In this document: positions 41,360 through 52,300 of the stretch, piece by piece
Position numbering within the stretch: position 1 is the stretch's first letter
Layout of the letters: each line of letters starts with the position of its first letter
Assembly: GCA_019155205.2 (NCBI GenBank)
Contig: JAHNZQ020000004.1
Span: 4,078,113-4,142,112 of the forward strand
Length of the DNA stretch: 64,000 bases
Reading direction: 5' to 3'
Origin: Gracilaria vermiculophylla
Lineage: Eukaryota > Rhodophyta > Florideophyceae > Gracilariales > Gracilariaceae
The notes under the pieces: model-generated
Seen by the model: only the letters and a program-made list of their open reading frames with translations
Databases searched by the model: none
What the model was told of the DNA's origin: nothing
Position numbers and translations under genes: made by a program

Positions 41360-42991
41360 ATGCCTCCCAACATCCTCTCGTTCCAATTATCTATGCCTAT
41401 CAAGCCGTGCCCGTGTACCTCTTCCGTGACATCCGTTCACCCGCCTCTTCTCCCCAACATGAAAGCCTCAGCCACGCCCACACACGTGCCGCCGCCGCCG
41501 CCTTCGCTCCCGCTGCCAATCCCGAGCAAGACATGGAGCCCAGCTTCAAAAACGGCGCTCGATATCGTTCTCACCCACGCCACCGCCGACTTTGACTCAT
41601 TGGGGTGTGCCGTCGGTCTTGCCAAGCTCATCTCACCCTCAGCCCGCATTGTGCTTCCAGCAGGTGTTCACTCTGCTGTCCGACGATATCTCAGTCTGCA
41701 CAAGTCCTTCTTTCCCATCGTCGAAGCCAAACTAATCGACCCTACCCGCATACGCTTCCTTGGAGTCGTCGATACTAGTTCCAAAAAGAAGCTTTCCACA
41801 GCAGCTTCCTGGCTGCCCCATGCTCAAACCGTCTTAGTCATTGACCATCACACCATCACAAATTCACACGCCATAACAAAAGCTGACGTTACGGGCGATT
41901 TACACATCATCAACCAGCCCGTAGGGGCCGCCACTACAATCGTTGTAGAAAGCCTAATGCAACGCCAAGATATAAAACTATCTACTGCTGAATGTACCTT
42001 GCTTGCGTTAGCAATTCATACTGATACTGGCTCATTGTCTTTTGAAAGTACCACCCCACGAGACGCTGCCGCGTTGGCATGGCTGCTTGATCGTGGTGCT
42101 TGCCAAAGATCTATATCACAGTTTGCGCGAAATTACCTCACGACCCCTCAACAGCGATTGTTGGCAAGTGCCTTGGACACGATGAATGTTCAACATGTGG
42201 ATGGTGTGCGCCTCGCTCATGTGACTTTGGAATCCGATGATTTTGTCAATGGTATGGCAGGTGTTGCACAGACCGCTCTAGAACTCGCCAACATTGATGC
42301 GTTGATCTTGGCCGTCATTGCTCCTGTCGGCCGTTCGAAAGTTGACGACACAGCGAAAAGATCGCGTAAGAAACGCGTCAGTATTATTGGTCGCGCTCGT
42401 TCTGTTGTGGATGGTATCGACTTCAATGAATTGTTTCGCTTGCATGGTGGTGGAGGTCATCCGCAGGCTGCTGCATTCACCATCAAAGTGCGTGGCGGGG
42501 AAGAGGTTGGAGAATTGGTCGAAACCCTCATGGATGGTTTGCTAGCGCAGTTACCGCCTCCCAAGTTTGCTCAAGATTTCATGTCCACCGATGTTATATC
42601 CATCACTACCAATGAAACTATGAGCGACGCTAAGGCGATACTGTTTGAAAGCGGCCATACTGGCGTCACCGTTGTTAAATCTCTTGAAGAGCAGGAACTT
42701 GTGGGAGTGATCTCACGACAGGATGTAGCACTGGCAGAGAAGAGAGATTTGTTAAATACTCCGGTGAAAGGATGGGTTGCTCGAAAAGTAATCTACGTCA
42801 ACAAGGATACGCCACTGCACGAGATTGAACGATTGATGGTTGATAATAACATTGGCCGCCTGCCAGTTGTTAACGATGGTAAGGTGGTTGGAATCGTCAC
42901 ACGGAGTGATGTGCTCGTGCAACGACGGCTTTTTAAGCCGGAGGAAGCTTCGCGGACATTGCAAAATATGTCTCAACCGTATCTTGTGTAA
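41360..42991 (+). CDS. DHH-family phosphoesterase with CBS pair
   Basis: 543 residues from ATG 41360; the frame is open upstream without ATG. The DHH domain has motif I THATADFDSLG, VVDTS, LVIDHHTI (the DHH signature), HTDTGS and the DHHA1 block with GGGHPQAAAF. Two CBS motifs follow from about residue 405: DVISITTNETMSDA and KVIYVNKDTPLHEIERLM, ending IVTRSDVL. In Aquifex-like bacteria, cyanobacteria and plant-type proteins this DHH-CBS unit precedes a tRNA nucleotidyltransferase/poly(A) polymerase domain. That domain is absent here and is not found downstream. The N-terminal 70 residues are Pro/Ser-rich and could include a transit peptide. Substrate unknown; oligoribonucleotide or dinucleotide cleavage is known for relatives. 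Confidence 0.88.
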   Translation: MPPNILSFQLSMPIKPCPCTSSVTSVHPPLLPNMKASATPTHVPPPPPSLPLPIPSKTWSPASKTALDIVLTHATADFDSLGCAVGLAKLISPSARIVLPAGVHSAVRRYLSLHKSFFPIVEAKLIDPTRIRFLGVVDTSSKKKLSTAASWLPHAQTVLVIDHHTITNSHAITKADVTGDLHIINQPVGAATTIVVESLMQRQDIKLSTAECTLLALAIHTDTGSLSFESTTPRDAAALAWLLDRGACQRSISQFARNYLTTPQQRLLASALDTMNVQHVDGVRLAHVTLESDDFVNGMAGVAQTALELANIDALILAVIAPVGRSKVDDTAKRSRKKRVSIIGRARSVVDGIDFNELFRLHGGGGHPQAAAFTIKVRGGEEVGELVETLMDGLLAQLPPPKFAQDFMSTDVISITTNETMSDAKAILFESGHTGVTVVKSLEEQELVGVISRQDVALAEKRDLLNTPVKGWVARKVIYVNKDTPLHEIERLMVDNNIGRLPVVNDGKVVGIVTRSDVLVQRRLFKPEEASRTLQNMSQPYLV

Positions 42992-44197
42992 TATATTTTC
43001 TCGCATACGACCTGTGCTTCGTAGTGTATTCGAGCAACCGGTGGCTTTTTATGCTTCTTAGCAAACACTTTGTAATAGTATTTATCAAGAGTTCACTTGT
43101 ACAGGGACTGGGATAAAGAGTTCTATCGCGAAAGCTGTAATTCTGAGGCCAGCGGTCTACGTTTGTTGTTGTTGTTCTTTGCGCGGTATTACCGTCTACT
43201 TCATACCTCGTGTGCCTGGCCAATGTCCCCGTTAATTGCTGCGTGCCATTTACACTCGCCCGGATGGTTTGGCGACAGATTTAAGTCATCTTTTGGTATG
43301 GTTCGGCAGGTGAAGACTACATTTCTTTACTCTGAATAAAAGACGAGTCCTGCAAGATGCTGTTCGCCCAAAGTACATGAGCGCTTGCCTACTAAGCTTC
43401 AGAGCTCCATCTTTTCGTTATGACCGTTTTGCACTTCTTTAATACTGTTAAAATACCTCCTCATTCATTCACACTACTTTTTGAGAGGGGCACATCTCAA
43501 CCAATTTTTAGATGGGTTTCATTTTACCTTGCGCATGAAGTATGACGAATGGATAGCGTACCACGGCGATGTTCTCTATGTTCAACACTGTCAGCCTCGG
43601 CTATGTCGGCTATGTCGGACAAAGAAGCTGCCACGCATACCGGGACTACCCTTCCCAACTGTCGCAAAACCCACGGGAAAACTGAAAAAAATTGTTAAAA
43701 GGAGTGTCCTCGCATCAGCCAAACTCGTGAAAGTGACATTCATGAACGACAATACTAGAAATGGCGGTGAAATCTACCGCCTTCTCCCCTTGACAATTTC
43801 TGGCTTTTTTATGAGGAGCTTTAAGTCATCAACATTAACTCCAAGGTCTGCGATGGTGATCAGCAAGAGCAACATCTACCTAGGCAAGTTTTGTAAAGCC
43901 GCACACTTTCGTCCTGAAAAAAAAAAAGTTGGTCCTCACAACAGAAGGGCTAAGCTGCACCGGAAAAAGGCACAATGGAACTGAGCATACGTGTCAGGAA
44001 AAGCAAATTACGACACCACAGCAACGCTCTTCTTTTGCATGCTCTTCTTCTTCTATGTTGTTCAAGACGTGATGCATGGGTGGGAGTCCAATAATATCCG
44101 GGTCAAAGCCGTAGCGCTTGTACTCCTTTACTTTGGCACTTTTAATGCTCACCGAACCGCACAAGATTCAAAATTGTGAGCTCGCGATATCTCATGG
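42992..44197. other. Spacer between convergent genes
   Basis: 1.2 kb, AT-rich. A basic open frame at 43535-43984 (149 codons from an ATG) has no family resemblance and ends in Lys/Arg-rich sequence over an A run; I do not call it a gene. No RNA gene seen. Confidence 0.4.
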
Positions 44198-45301
44198 CTA
44201 TGAATCTTCTTTTCCTCCAACCTGATATTTACATGCTCTCAAAGTGTTTGAGAGCAACATAGCAATGGTCATTGGACCAACCCCACCGGGAACTGGAGTG
44301 ATATAGGACGCTACGTCCGCTGAATTCTCATAATCCACATCTCCTACTAGCCGATATCCTTTTTCCTTGGTCGCGTCCTCGACAGCGTTGATTCCTACAT
44401 CAATTACCACAGCGCCTGGTTTCAACCAGTCGGCTTTGACGAACTCTGCTTGCCCACATGCGGCCACTACAATATCCGCTTGTTGGACTTTTTGTTTAGT
44501 GTTCTTAGTCCTTGAATGACATATAGTTACTGTAGCGTTCCGGTGCATCAACAGCATTGCTACCGGTAACCCGACGATATTGCTTCGGCCGATAACAACT
44601 ACGTTCTTCGCTTCTATTTCAATTCCGTAACGGTCGAGTAACTCAATGCAACCCTGTGGCGTACACGGGATGAATAAAGGAGGCGTTCTTCCACTCATAC
44701 ATAAACGCCCGATGTTTAGCGGATGAAATCCGTCAACATCCTTTTCCAATTTGATGCGATCCAGAAGTTTCTCATCATCAATATGATCCGGTAATGGTAA
44801 TTGTATAAGAATTCCGTGGACATCTTCACGTGAGTTGAGCTGATCGACAACTTCTTCAAGTTGTTCTTGGGAACAATCTGCAGGGAATTCAAAACCAAAT
44901 GAGGCTATTCCTACCTCATCACAAGCTTTCCGTTTTGATCTCACATACGTTTGAGAGTCCCTACGCTCACCAACAATAACCACTGCAAGACCAGGCCGAG
45001 CAGTTTCCCCCCTGCTTTCTACGAGACTGGCAATCTCCACAGCGATTTCTTCTCGGATGGTAGCGGCTGCAAGTTTCCCATCTAGCTTTTGGGCAAGTGC
45101 ATGAGGTACTGCAGAAGCAGACACAGGTAGAGTTTTTGGCGGATGATGTCGGCTTACCCAAAGAGAATTGGCGATTCTTTTTTCATCAGTCGCAAGAAAA
45201 GAAGATGTGCGGCTCGAGCATATTTCACGTCGCAAACTCCTTAGTGCAACTCTTCTAGCGATCGGGGATAGAATGAAACATTGTGAGAGTGACGGCTGCA
45301 T
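44198..45301 (-). CDS. FolD-type methylenetetrahydrofolate dehydrogenase/cyclohydrolase
   Basis: 367 residues from ATG 45301; further in-frame ATGs exist upstream up to 45406. The enzyme interconverts 5,10-methylene-, methenyl- and 10-formyl-tetrahydrofolate. Signatures: QTYVRSKRKACDEVGI with the catalytic Lys, QLPLPDHID, KDVDGFHPLNIGRL, PCTPQGCIELL, the NADP-binding VIGRSNIVGLPVAMLL, and PVPGGVGPMTIAMLL. The formate-tetrahydrofolate ligase domain of trifunctional C1-THF synthase is absent. Residues 1-60 (Ser/Arg-rich, few acids early on) look like a mitochondrial or plastid presequence. Divergent from the AC40 gene. Confidence 0.93.
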   Translation of the reverse strand: MQPSLSQCFILSPIARRVALRSLRREICSSRTSSFLATDEKRIANSLWVSRHHPPKTLPVSASAVPHALAQKLDGKLAAATIREEIAVEIASLVESRGETARPGLAVVIVGERRDSQTYVRSKRKACDEVGIASFGFEFPADCSQEQLEEVVDQLNSREDVHGILIQLPLPDHIDDEKLLDRIKLEKDVDGFHPLNIGRLCMSGRTPPLFIPCTPQGCIELLDRYGIEIEAKNVVVIGRSNIVGLPVAMLLMHRNATVTICHSRTKNTKQKVQQADIVVAACGQAEFVKADWLKPGAVVIDVGINAVEDATKEKGYRLVGDVDYENSADVASYITPVPGGVGPMTIAMLLSNTLRACKYQVGGKEDS

Positions 45302-45804
45302 CTTCGTCGTCCTGGTCATTCTGTTATGGCTTCCAAGCTCTTTGGGATACATTTTGTCCGCGTCATCAGCTCTTATTAACGAGTCTCGGATATCAGGTAG
45401 GCGCATCAGATCATCAGATCTTACAAGCCTCTTCACAAATATTGACTTTAATTTAATTTTTACACGATATTGTCCCGGATCAACATTCCCCGTCGACCGC
45501 GCTCAACCGTAGGGGTTACTTTCTCGGCCGTCAATCTTTGAAGAGGGTTTTTATTTTTCTTGATGTTGGGTTAATGATTGCTTCCAAAGTCTCACCCTTC
45601 AATATCTTATCCCTAAAACACTTCTACTCCTCGACAAAAGAGAAGAATAATACTTCTTGAAGTCACGGTTCAGTTCTGATCCCCGCCTCCTCGAATATCG
45701 ACTCAAAAGGCCAGGCCCGGGCTTGTCTTATACGAGTTCATAATTATCTCATGATATCTACGTTTTGTCACTATTTAATCGCGCATCCAACTGAATGATA
45801 TACA
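45302..45804. promoter_or_regulatory. Shared upstream region of FolD and AC40 genes
   Basis: 503 bp between divergent ATGs. A TATTTAA word at 45772-45778 lies close to the AC40 ATG; otherwise no distinct motif. Confidence 0.35.
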
Positions 45805-46896
45805 ATGGAGGCACCAAATAATCAGCTCCCACCTCACATCGAGAAGATGCGCTCGCGAGTGGGCGTAGACTTTAAGAAAGTCCACAATCCGGTGGGCATG
45901 TACGGTGCTCATTCCTTCTCTCCGTTGGGATACGATAACAGCCTCAAACTCGATGAATTCAAAGACAATCTGCGTATCGATGTTTCTTTCTGTAACTCAG
46001 AACGAGTCATCTTTGATTTGGTCCATGTTGATGCTCCAATTGCCAATGCCATCCGAAGAATATTGTTGGTGGAAGTCCCTTCAGTTGCTGTTGAAACTGT
46101 CTTCGTTCATAGTAATAGTTCAATCATCCATGATGAGATGCTTGCGCATCGCCTTGGCCTTGTGCCACTGCATATTGATCCGCGAAAACTGACTATCTGG
46201 AACAAAGGTGATGATGTTACAGCAAGCAATACTGTCAAATTCTCTCTAAAAGTTCGATGTGAATTGAACAAGGGTGTTCCACGAGACGATGAAGCACCCC
46301 CGGATGTTTTATACAAAGGTCACAAGGTTTATTCTGGCGATATGAAGTATGTTCCAATGCCTGGTCAAATCTTCGAAACGATTCCGATGCCTGTTCATGA
46401 CGATATCATCCTAGCTAAGATGCGCCCTGGGCAAGATATCCATATTGAGATGAATGCAACAAAACACATCGGAAAAGAACACGCGAAGTGGTCTCCGGTC
46501 AGCACTGCAAGCTATAGATTGCTTCCCGAAGTTACAATCACGAAAGAAACAACGGGGCAGCTGGCCTTGGGCTTGAAAAACTTGTGCCCAGCAGACGTAT
46601 TCGACATAGAAGACGAGAGGGCTTTTGTAGCAAGACCAAGAGACTGTACTATGTGTCGGGAGTGCATTAGGGAGAAGCCATACTCGGACCACGTCGAACT
46701 TACTAGAAAGAGAGATCATTTTATATTTGATGTCGAAAGCACCGGAGTAATGCCTGCCGATGAATTGGTGATAGAAGCTCTCAACGTGTTGACAAGAAAA
46801 TGTGATACCGTGCTTCGAGGTTTAGAGCTTTCCCTCAATCGCAATTCTGGTGCCGATTCGAACGCTGAAATGGACCACGACGATCACGTCATGTAA
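45805..46896 (+). CDS. POLR1C: RNA polymerase I and III subunit AC40 (RPAC1/POLR1C)
   Basis: 363 residues, close to the usual length. AC40 is the alpha-like subunit that pairs with AC19 to start assembly of Pol I and Pol III. The order of conserved blocks matches POLR1C: DAPIANAIRRILLVEVPSVA, VHSNSSIIHDEMLAHRLGLVPLH, the insertion with KVYSGDMKYVP, DDIILAKMRPGQDI, HAKWSPVSTASYRLLP, and HFIFDVESTGV. A CxxC-containing stretch (CTMCRECIREKP, about 278-289) is a ferredoxin-like trace often lost in AC40. RPB3 is excluded by the HRLGLVPLHIDPR spacing and the long N terminus. Single exon. Confidence 0.94.
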   Translation: MEAPNNQLPPHIEKMRSRVGVDFKKVHNPVGMYGAHSFSPLGYDNSLKLDEFKDNLRIDVSFCNSERVIFDLVHVDAPIANAIRRILLVEVPSVAVETVFVHSNSSIIHDEMLAHRLGLVPLHIDPRKLTIWNKGDDVTASNTVKFSLKVRCELNKGVPRDDEAPPDVLYKGHKVYSGDMKYVPMPGQIFETIPMPVHDDIILAKMRPGQDIHIEMNATKHIGKEHAKWSPVSTASYRLLPEVTITKETTGQLALGLKNLCPADVFDIEDERAFVARPRDCTMCRECIREKPYSDHVELTRKRDHFIFDVESTGVMPADELVIEALNVLTRKCDTVLRGLELSLNRNSGADSNAEMDHDDHVM

Positions 46897-47074
46897 GACA
46901 AGTCCGTGCCGTAATCTTATGAACAGATCTAGATATCGAATAGACGTGATTTCAAGCACTAAATGTAAACCTTAAAGTTAGAGACATGTTACAGTTAGCC
47001 AAATCAAAAGCCTTGTGACGAATGTGGGACATCTTTCGCCTCAATAGGTTTACGTTTGCTGACAAACTTGATGC

Positions 47075-48223
47075 CTAAATCGTGCTGTGGGCAGCTCGGA
47101 TAACCATTTCTTTGAGTTTCCATGGTCGATCATTTTCATTCTCATCCTTCTTGTCTTCAGAGTCACTCTTTTCCTTTTCATCTGCCCCCATTCCGCCACC
47201 AACAGGTCCGAAATCTTCGTACTCCGCTTCCTTCACGAAGGCCCAAGCATAGTACACCGCGCGAATATCATCCTCTTGCCCTTCAACCACATTCCCTGCG
47301 CGATCTCGAATACAATTAATCTGTTGCGTGTTGAATGTAACAATCAAAACTGGAGAGTCTTCCAGTAGTTTTCCTGCTGTGAGTTCCACATCACCGACAT
47401 CCAATATGTTTGTGTCCATGAGGACACCCTCCGCATCTCGCTCGCGTATGGAGGCATTGAGCATTTCGTACGCTTCATCCGTACAGTGCTCTCGCAGCGA
47501 ATCTCTGTCGCCCCGCAGATAAGCCCCCAGAATCTTTGGCACGAAGAGTATTTCAACTTGTTCCAAGAAATCTGAAATTCTAAATGATGGATCCTCTTCT
47601 CGGATCTCCCTGACAACCGTAGCCATCTCGTTCTCTGCGAAAAACCGATCGTAGATATTCCTGAACATGTTAATTAAAGGATTATCGCTTTCATCGATGC
47701 GTTCTTGAATACGTTCCTTGGCTTCGAAAGCGCCTCTCATAAACGCAGAGCCTGCAAATCTGCCAAAAATACGGTCACGTATTGTTTCCTCCTCTTCAGC
47801 ATCCTCTCGTTGCTTTTTTCGCTTTATCGGCACAAGGTCCGCTCGGCGCTGGGGGGGAGGTGGAGGAATCTTCACTCCCTGCTTTTTTGCTTCAGCAATA
47901 AACGCATCTTCAACAGCAACGGCTTGGCCACCAATTAGACCGCGCATGAAACCTCCAATGGCACCGGGTTTTTGCTCTGAATCAGCAGCGTCCTTCTCAG
48001 GGCCATCGGTATCATCATTCCGTGTCGCAAATTTGGATGGGGGATCTTCTTTATCTTCAAGGTTCGGGTCTTCTGATTTTTGGGTAAGTGTTGCTTGCAG
48101 GCGTACTGCAAGTGGCACTTGACGATCTCTAAGATATGAGACAGCATTGGCACGGGCTGGAGTTCTTCTTATGGACTGAGAAAGAGCCCGGGATACAGGA
48201 ATAAGTTGCCTAAAGGTAGCCAT
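47075..48223 (-). CDS. TIM44: Tim44, mitochondrial import motor scaffold
   Basis: 382 residues, single exon. Tim44 tethers mtHsp70 to the TIM23 channel on the matrix side. Residues 1-45 form a presequence (Arg/Ser/Ala-rich, RALSQSIRRTPARANAV). A charged region (about 50-190) precedes the Tim44/MRPL45 fold from about 190: NPLINMFRNIYDRFFAENEMA, VVREIREEDPSFRISDFLEQVE, FVPKILGAYLRGDRDSLREHCTDEAY, and PVLIVTFNTQQINCIRD. The tail is acidic. Convergent with the AC40 gene, about 180 bp apart. Confidence 0.93.
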   Translation of the reverse strand: MATFRQLIPVSRALSQSIRRTPARANAVSYLRDRQVPLAVRLQATLTQKSEDPNLEDKEDPPSKFATRNDDTDGPEKDAADSEQKPGAIGGFMRGLIGGQAVAVEDAFIAEAKKQGVKIPPPPPQRRADLVPIKRKKQREDAEEEETIRDRIFGRFAGSAFMRGAFEAKERIQERIDESDNPLINMFRNIYDRFFAENEMATVVREIREEDPSFRISDFLEQVEILFVPKILGAYLRGDRDSLREHCTDEAYEMLNASIRERDAEGVLMDTNILDVGDVELTAGKLLEDSPVLIVTFNTQQINCIRDRAGNVVEGQEDDIRAVYYAWAFVKEAEYEDFGPVGGGMGADEKEKSDSEDKKDENENDRPWKLKEMVIRAAHSTI

Positions 48224-49361
48224 TGAGTTATCCGCCGATGAACTTCACCTTGCGTGACCCTTTGTAGAAACAGTGATATATTCGGCTTCCGCTTTATTCC
48301 AACGAAGGCCTTTAGCCTGTAGTACTGCCACCCTGAACTGTTTGTAAGCGCCCCGTAGCACAAGTTCCAAATAGATGAAGAGAAAGCTTTCCCGGATTAG
48401 GAAGAAGATTTTCAGTCTGATCAAATGCACTTGGTGGATTACCCTTACTTTTTCGCTCACCGGATCAGGAACGGATGTACTGGGTTGCCCCTAACAATGA
48501 GAAAAACTTCGTCCTCTGCGGCATCGGCATCGGCATCGACGGCACAGACTGAAAACGCTACTTTGAGTCTGCACTGCTGATTTCGGCGCAGTTGAGGAGT
48601 GGCGCCAATTTGTGCATGACTTGCCTTGCGTGATGATCCAGAAATGCGAAAGAATTTTTTTCGTCGATATCAATTTCGCAGCCCAGTTTGAGACAGAAGC
48701 TCTGTATCGCGAAGATCCAGGTCACCCTGCGCATGGCGGACGTTCAGAAACCATTTGGATTCGGGACGAGCACTGGGAAGCACGTGAACATTATCCTCAC
48801 GTTAACATGCCTTGTCATGCGTGTTGTAACACACAGACATTTTCATTAGTACTCTAATGCGAACATGCTTGTGGCAGAAACTACAATTCAATATCCACAG
48901 AAGGTTTTTGGGTTATGTTTCTCGAATATGATATCTGGAGTTAACTATTCACTCAAAGACGAATACATTGGCTATGAGTTCGTCTTCGGTTAAGTCCCTG
49001 AGTTACGACTAACAAGATCAGTATTTGATAGACGGGCATGGTTCAACGCGCAGCAGATATGCACTCGTTTGGCACACTTTCACTTGATTGTTAGCTAGGC
49101 TCTACTGCAGTCTAGGACACCATCAGCGATCCCAATATCAGAAATTTGATGCAAGAATGTTATAATCTGAGCTATTGATCACTTGAGCACAAGCGGTCGC
49201 AGTTGCCGGTTATGATTCGTGGTTGCGCCTTGTTGCAATACTTTACGCAGCAGTTACTTGGTAGGGCAATAAAGTATCCGTTTCGGGGGCCAGATTGGGA
49301 AGTGAATATATCAATAAGCGAATAGCTCTTCAAATGGCGCTTCGCTCAAGTTAGTATTACA
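48224..49361. other. Spacer between Tim44 and LeuRS genes
   Basis: 1.1 kb, AT-rich. Contains the Tim44 promoter side and the LeuRS 3' flank. No coding sequence, tRNA or repeat was recognised. Confidence 0.4.
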
Positions 49362-52300
49362 TTAAGAAAGCATAAACATGGGGGCTCCCGGGGCAACGTC
49401 TCCTGAGCAATTGTTGGGTGCATTGCTCGAATCGTCGGCCTCCACATCAAAGATTCCGAACGCGGCAAGTTGAGATTTGATTTGATTTAAATTCTCATTT
49501 AACACATCTTGTTCGTCAAATTTCAGAGTTCTGTCCAGAGCGCTGGCACCACTGGTCTCCACTTCCTTCCGCACCATAGCGAGGAACGGCATCAGTTTTT
49601 TGTTTTTCTTTTCACTTGGAGGAAGAGAGCTGACCACTCGTTTAGGAGTATCAGTAGGATATGTCCACCACGCCTTCGGGTCCTTTGGGTGTTCCTTTCT
49701 CGACAGCTCCCACGCTTCCTTATCAAAGTTTTCCTTTAAGAAGTTGAGTACGATCTGCTGCCATTCAGGAGCATTTTTGCAAGTGTAGATGGTCACTTTT
49801 GACGGCTGTTTTGGCGATGCTGCGTTCTTCTTTTTCTTTGTGGGCTTGAGGATTGCCATACGGATTCTCGAAAGTGTTTCATTGATGTACTTCGCCGCAG
49901 CTAGCAGAGAATCGTCCGGCTCTTCTGACATTGGCCACTGCACATGCATAATCGACTCCCCGAGAGAGGCTCCGTCTCGTTCTGCCAGAATAGGTCCAAC
50001 CATTCCCCACAAATGCTCTGCGGTGTGAGGGCAAATCGGAGCGATCGCAACTGTGAGGTAAAGAACAAACTGCAGAAAGACATCACGGTGCATCTTTGGA
50101 AGGGTAGATGCCCCTCGTGAGGACTTGTCAGCACCAATGGCTTCCCGATATTTACCCAAGTCGTTCATGATTTCAAAGAATCCGGTTTTGACAGCCTCCC
50201 GGAACATGGCTTGCTCGTAGGCGGCTTCGGTAAGACGAAGCTGTCGGTTGAGCTGATTCGCGAAGACCCGGTCCGCAAACCTTGTAAGCGGCCCAGTTAT
50301 CATATTATCAATGTTCTCCACTGCTTCCTCTACTAGGTCAACAAGCGTCCACAACTTGAGAATGGCCTCATCTGCCGTCTTCATCGCAACGTTGGCATCT
50401 TCAACTGTGTCCGACGCATCAGCCAGAGCAAAGCGCACACCGTCTGCCGTGTACAGCGCAATGGCATCCCTTAGAGTCAGGAAGTTTCCAGTGCTCTTCG
50501 ACATCTTCTCTGCGTTGAGCAGTGCATGCCCGTTTACTCTGATCCCCCTCGGCCAGTGCTCTTCGGGGAAGATTGCTACATGATTGTACACGAAAAATGT
50601 CAAGTGATTGCCAACAAGATCCTTGCCCGAAACTCGAAGGTCAACTGGATACCAATACAAGAACTCTCTTCTCATTCTCAGCAACATGTCCGGCTCGATG
50701 CCCTCAAAGTCGGAGATTGTCGCACTTCCTTTTCCCAAGATGACAAAATCCCAAAACTTGTCGTTCACGACCGACGGAGGAAGCCCCGATGGCCCAACGC
50801 TGTGCCCATCGAGATTCCCCGTGCCCCCCTGAAGAAGATGAGCGACAGTGTAGAACGCCATGTAAATTGTGGAATCGGAAAGAGATTCAATGAGCCAGCT
50901 CTCATCCCAAGGCAGTTTGGTTCCTAATCCAAATTGTCTCGAACACGCCCATTCTTTCAACCAGTCAAGCACTGCCTCGAATCCATTCCTGGTCTCATCA
51001 GCGTAGAGGTTCATGTTATCAAGGCATTTCTTCACTTGCGCTCGCCATCCAGGCTCTCCGTATTCCAAGTACCATTGGTCACATAACGCCACCACACATT
51101 CGTCACCACTCCGGCTCATGACCTTCTTTTCCGGCTCAGAGTACTTTTGCCCCATTCCAGAGTTGATGAGATAGTCTTTGATCTTTGTCTTCGCGTTCAT
51201 GACCGCTTCTCCCACCATTTCGCCCACAAGCATGGTACCGTTGTAAAATCCAGCCTTGTACACTTCTTCTTTCGCCCGGGCAAGGGCATCCTTGTCGTTT
51301 TGGCTTCGAATCTTATGGCGGGTGCAGGCTTCAACGGCGGCCAGATTGCCAAACCCAGGTGTGTCGATAATAGGAATCGGTTCGAAAGGAAGAACCCATT
51401 CGTCCTTGAGATCATACTTGGCTCGCAGCGCGTCCTTTTCCTTTAAATCCATAAGGCCGCGGTAGTCATCGGGAGCATCACTTGGCACCGACGTGACGAT
51501 GCCAGTGCCCTTTGTCATACTAACAGTGAGCAGCGGAAGAACGAAAATCTGATCATATTGCGCTAACGGTGCTTTGACAGGGAGGCCAATCAAATCGGAA
51601 CCCTTCAGAGTGCATATCTCATTCATCTGTCCAAACTCGTCAAAGAAAAGCTGATAAGCCATATTCCGTGCTGAGTGCTTTGAGGCGATGTACACCTCTC
51701 CATTAGATAGCTGTAAAGCAGAGTATTCGCCGCTCGGCAGCACCCAGCAATTGGTCTGGCCATACATGGTTTCCGGGCGAAGCGTTGCTGCGGGCAGATA
51801 TACGTCCTTTTCAGCGAAAATCTCCGGCGCATTCGGAACATCGGGCAGCTTAAGCAATTTCATCTTGATGAGGGTGTACTCTTGTGGCTGCACGCCCTCC
51901 CCGGATGCACGGTCATGGTCAGCGCACGGCTGGCCATCAATCGGGGAATAAACGGCATTTCGTTTTCCAAACTTGATCTTGTTGAGTTGGCGAAGCTTTC
52001 TAAACTGCCAACGGATAAAGGAGTCGTAGTACGGATTGACCTCGGTGGTGATGAAGGAGCGGCGCCAATCAGTCTTGAGTCCGAAGCTAGTGAGGTCTGT
52101 GACGTTTTGAAGCGGGAAGTATTTGAGCCATTCGAGAGGATCAGCAAACTTGGGGAGCATTTGCTCGTCGATGCCGCTTTCTTTGAGGATTTGCCACTGA
52201 TATTTGTGCTTGCTAGTCTTTTTGGCGAGCTTTCCCTTCTTTCCTTTCGCCTTGTCTGCGCTGATGGTCTGCTGCTCCGCTTGGTCGTCCTCTGAGGGGA

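Noticed and set aside
43535..43984. 149-codon basic frame
   Set aside because: No family resemblance, Lys/Arg tail arises from A-rich DNA, and neighbours leave only a convergent 3' spacer here.
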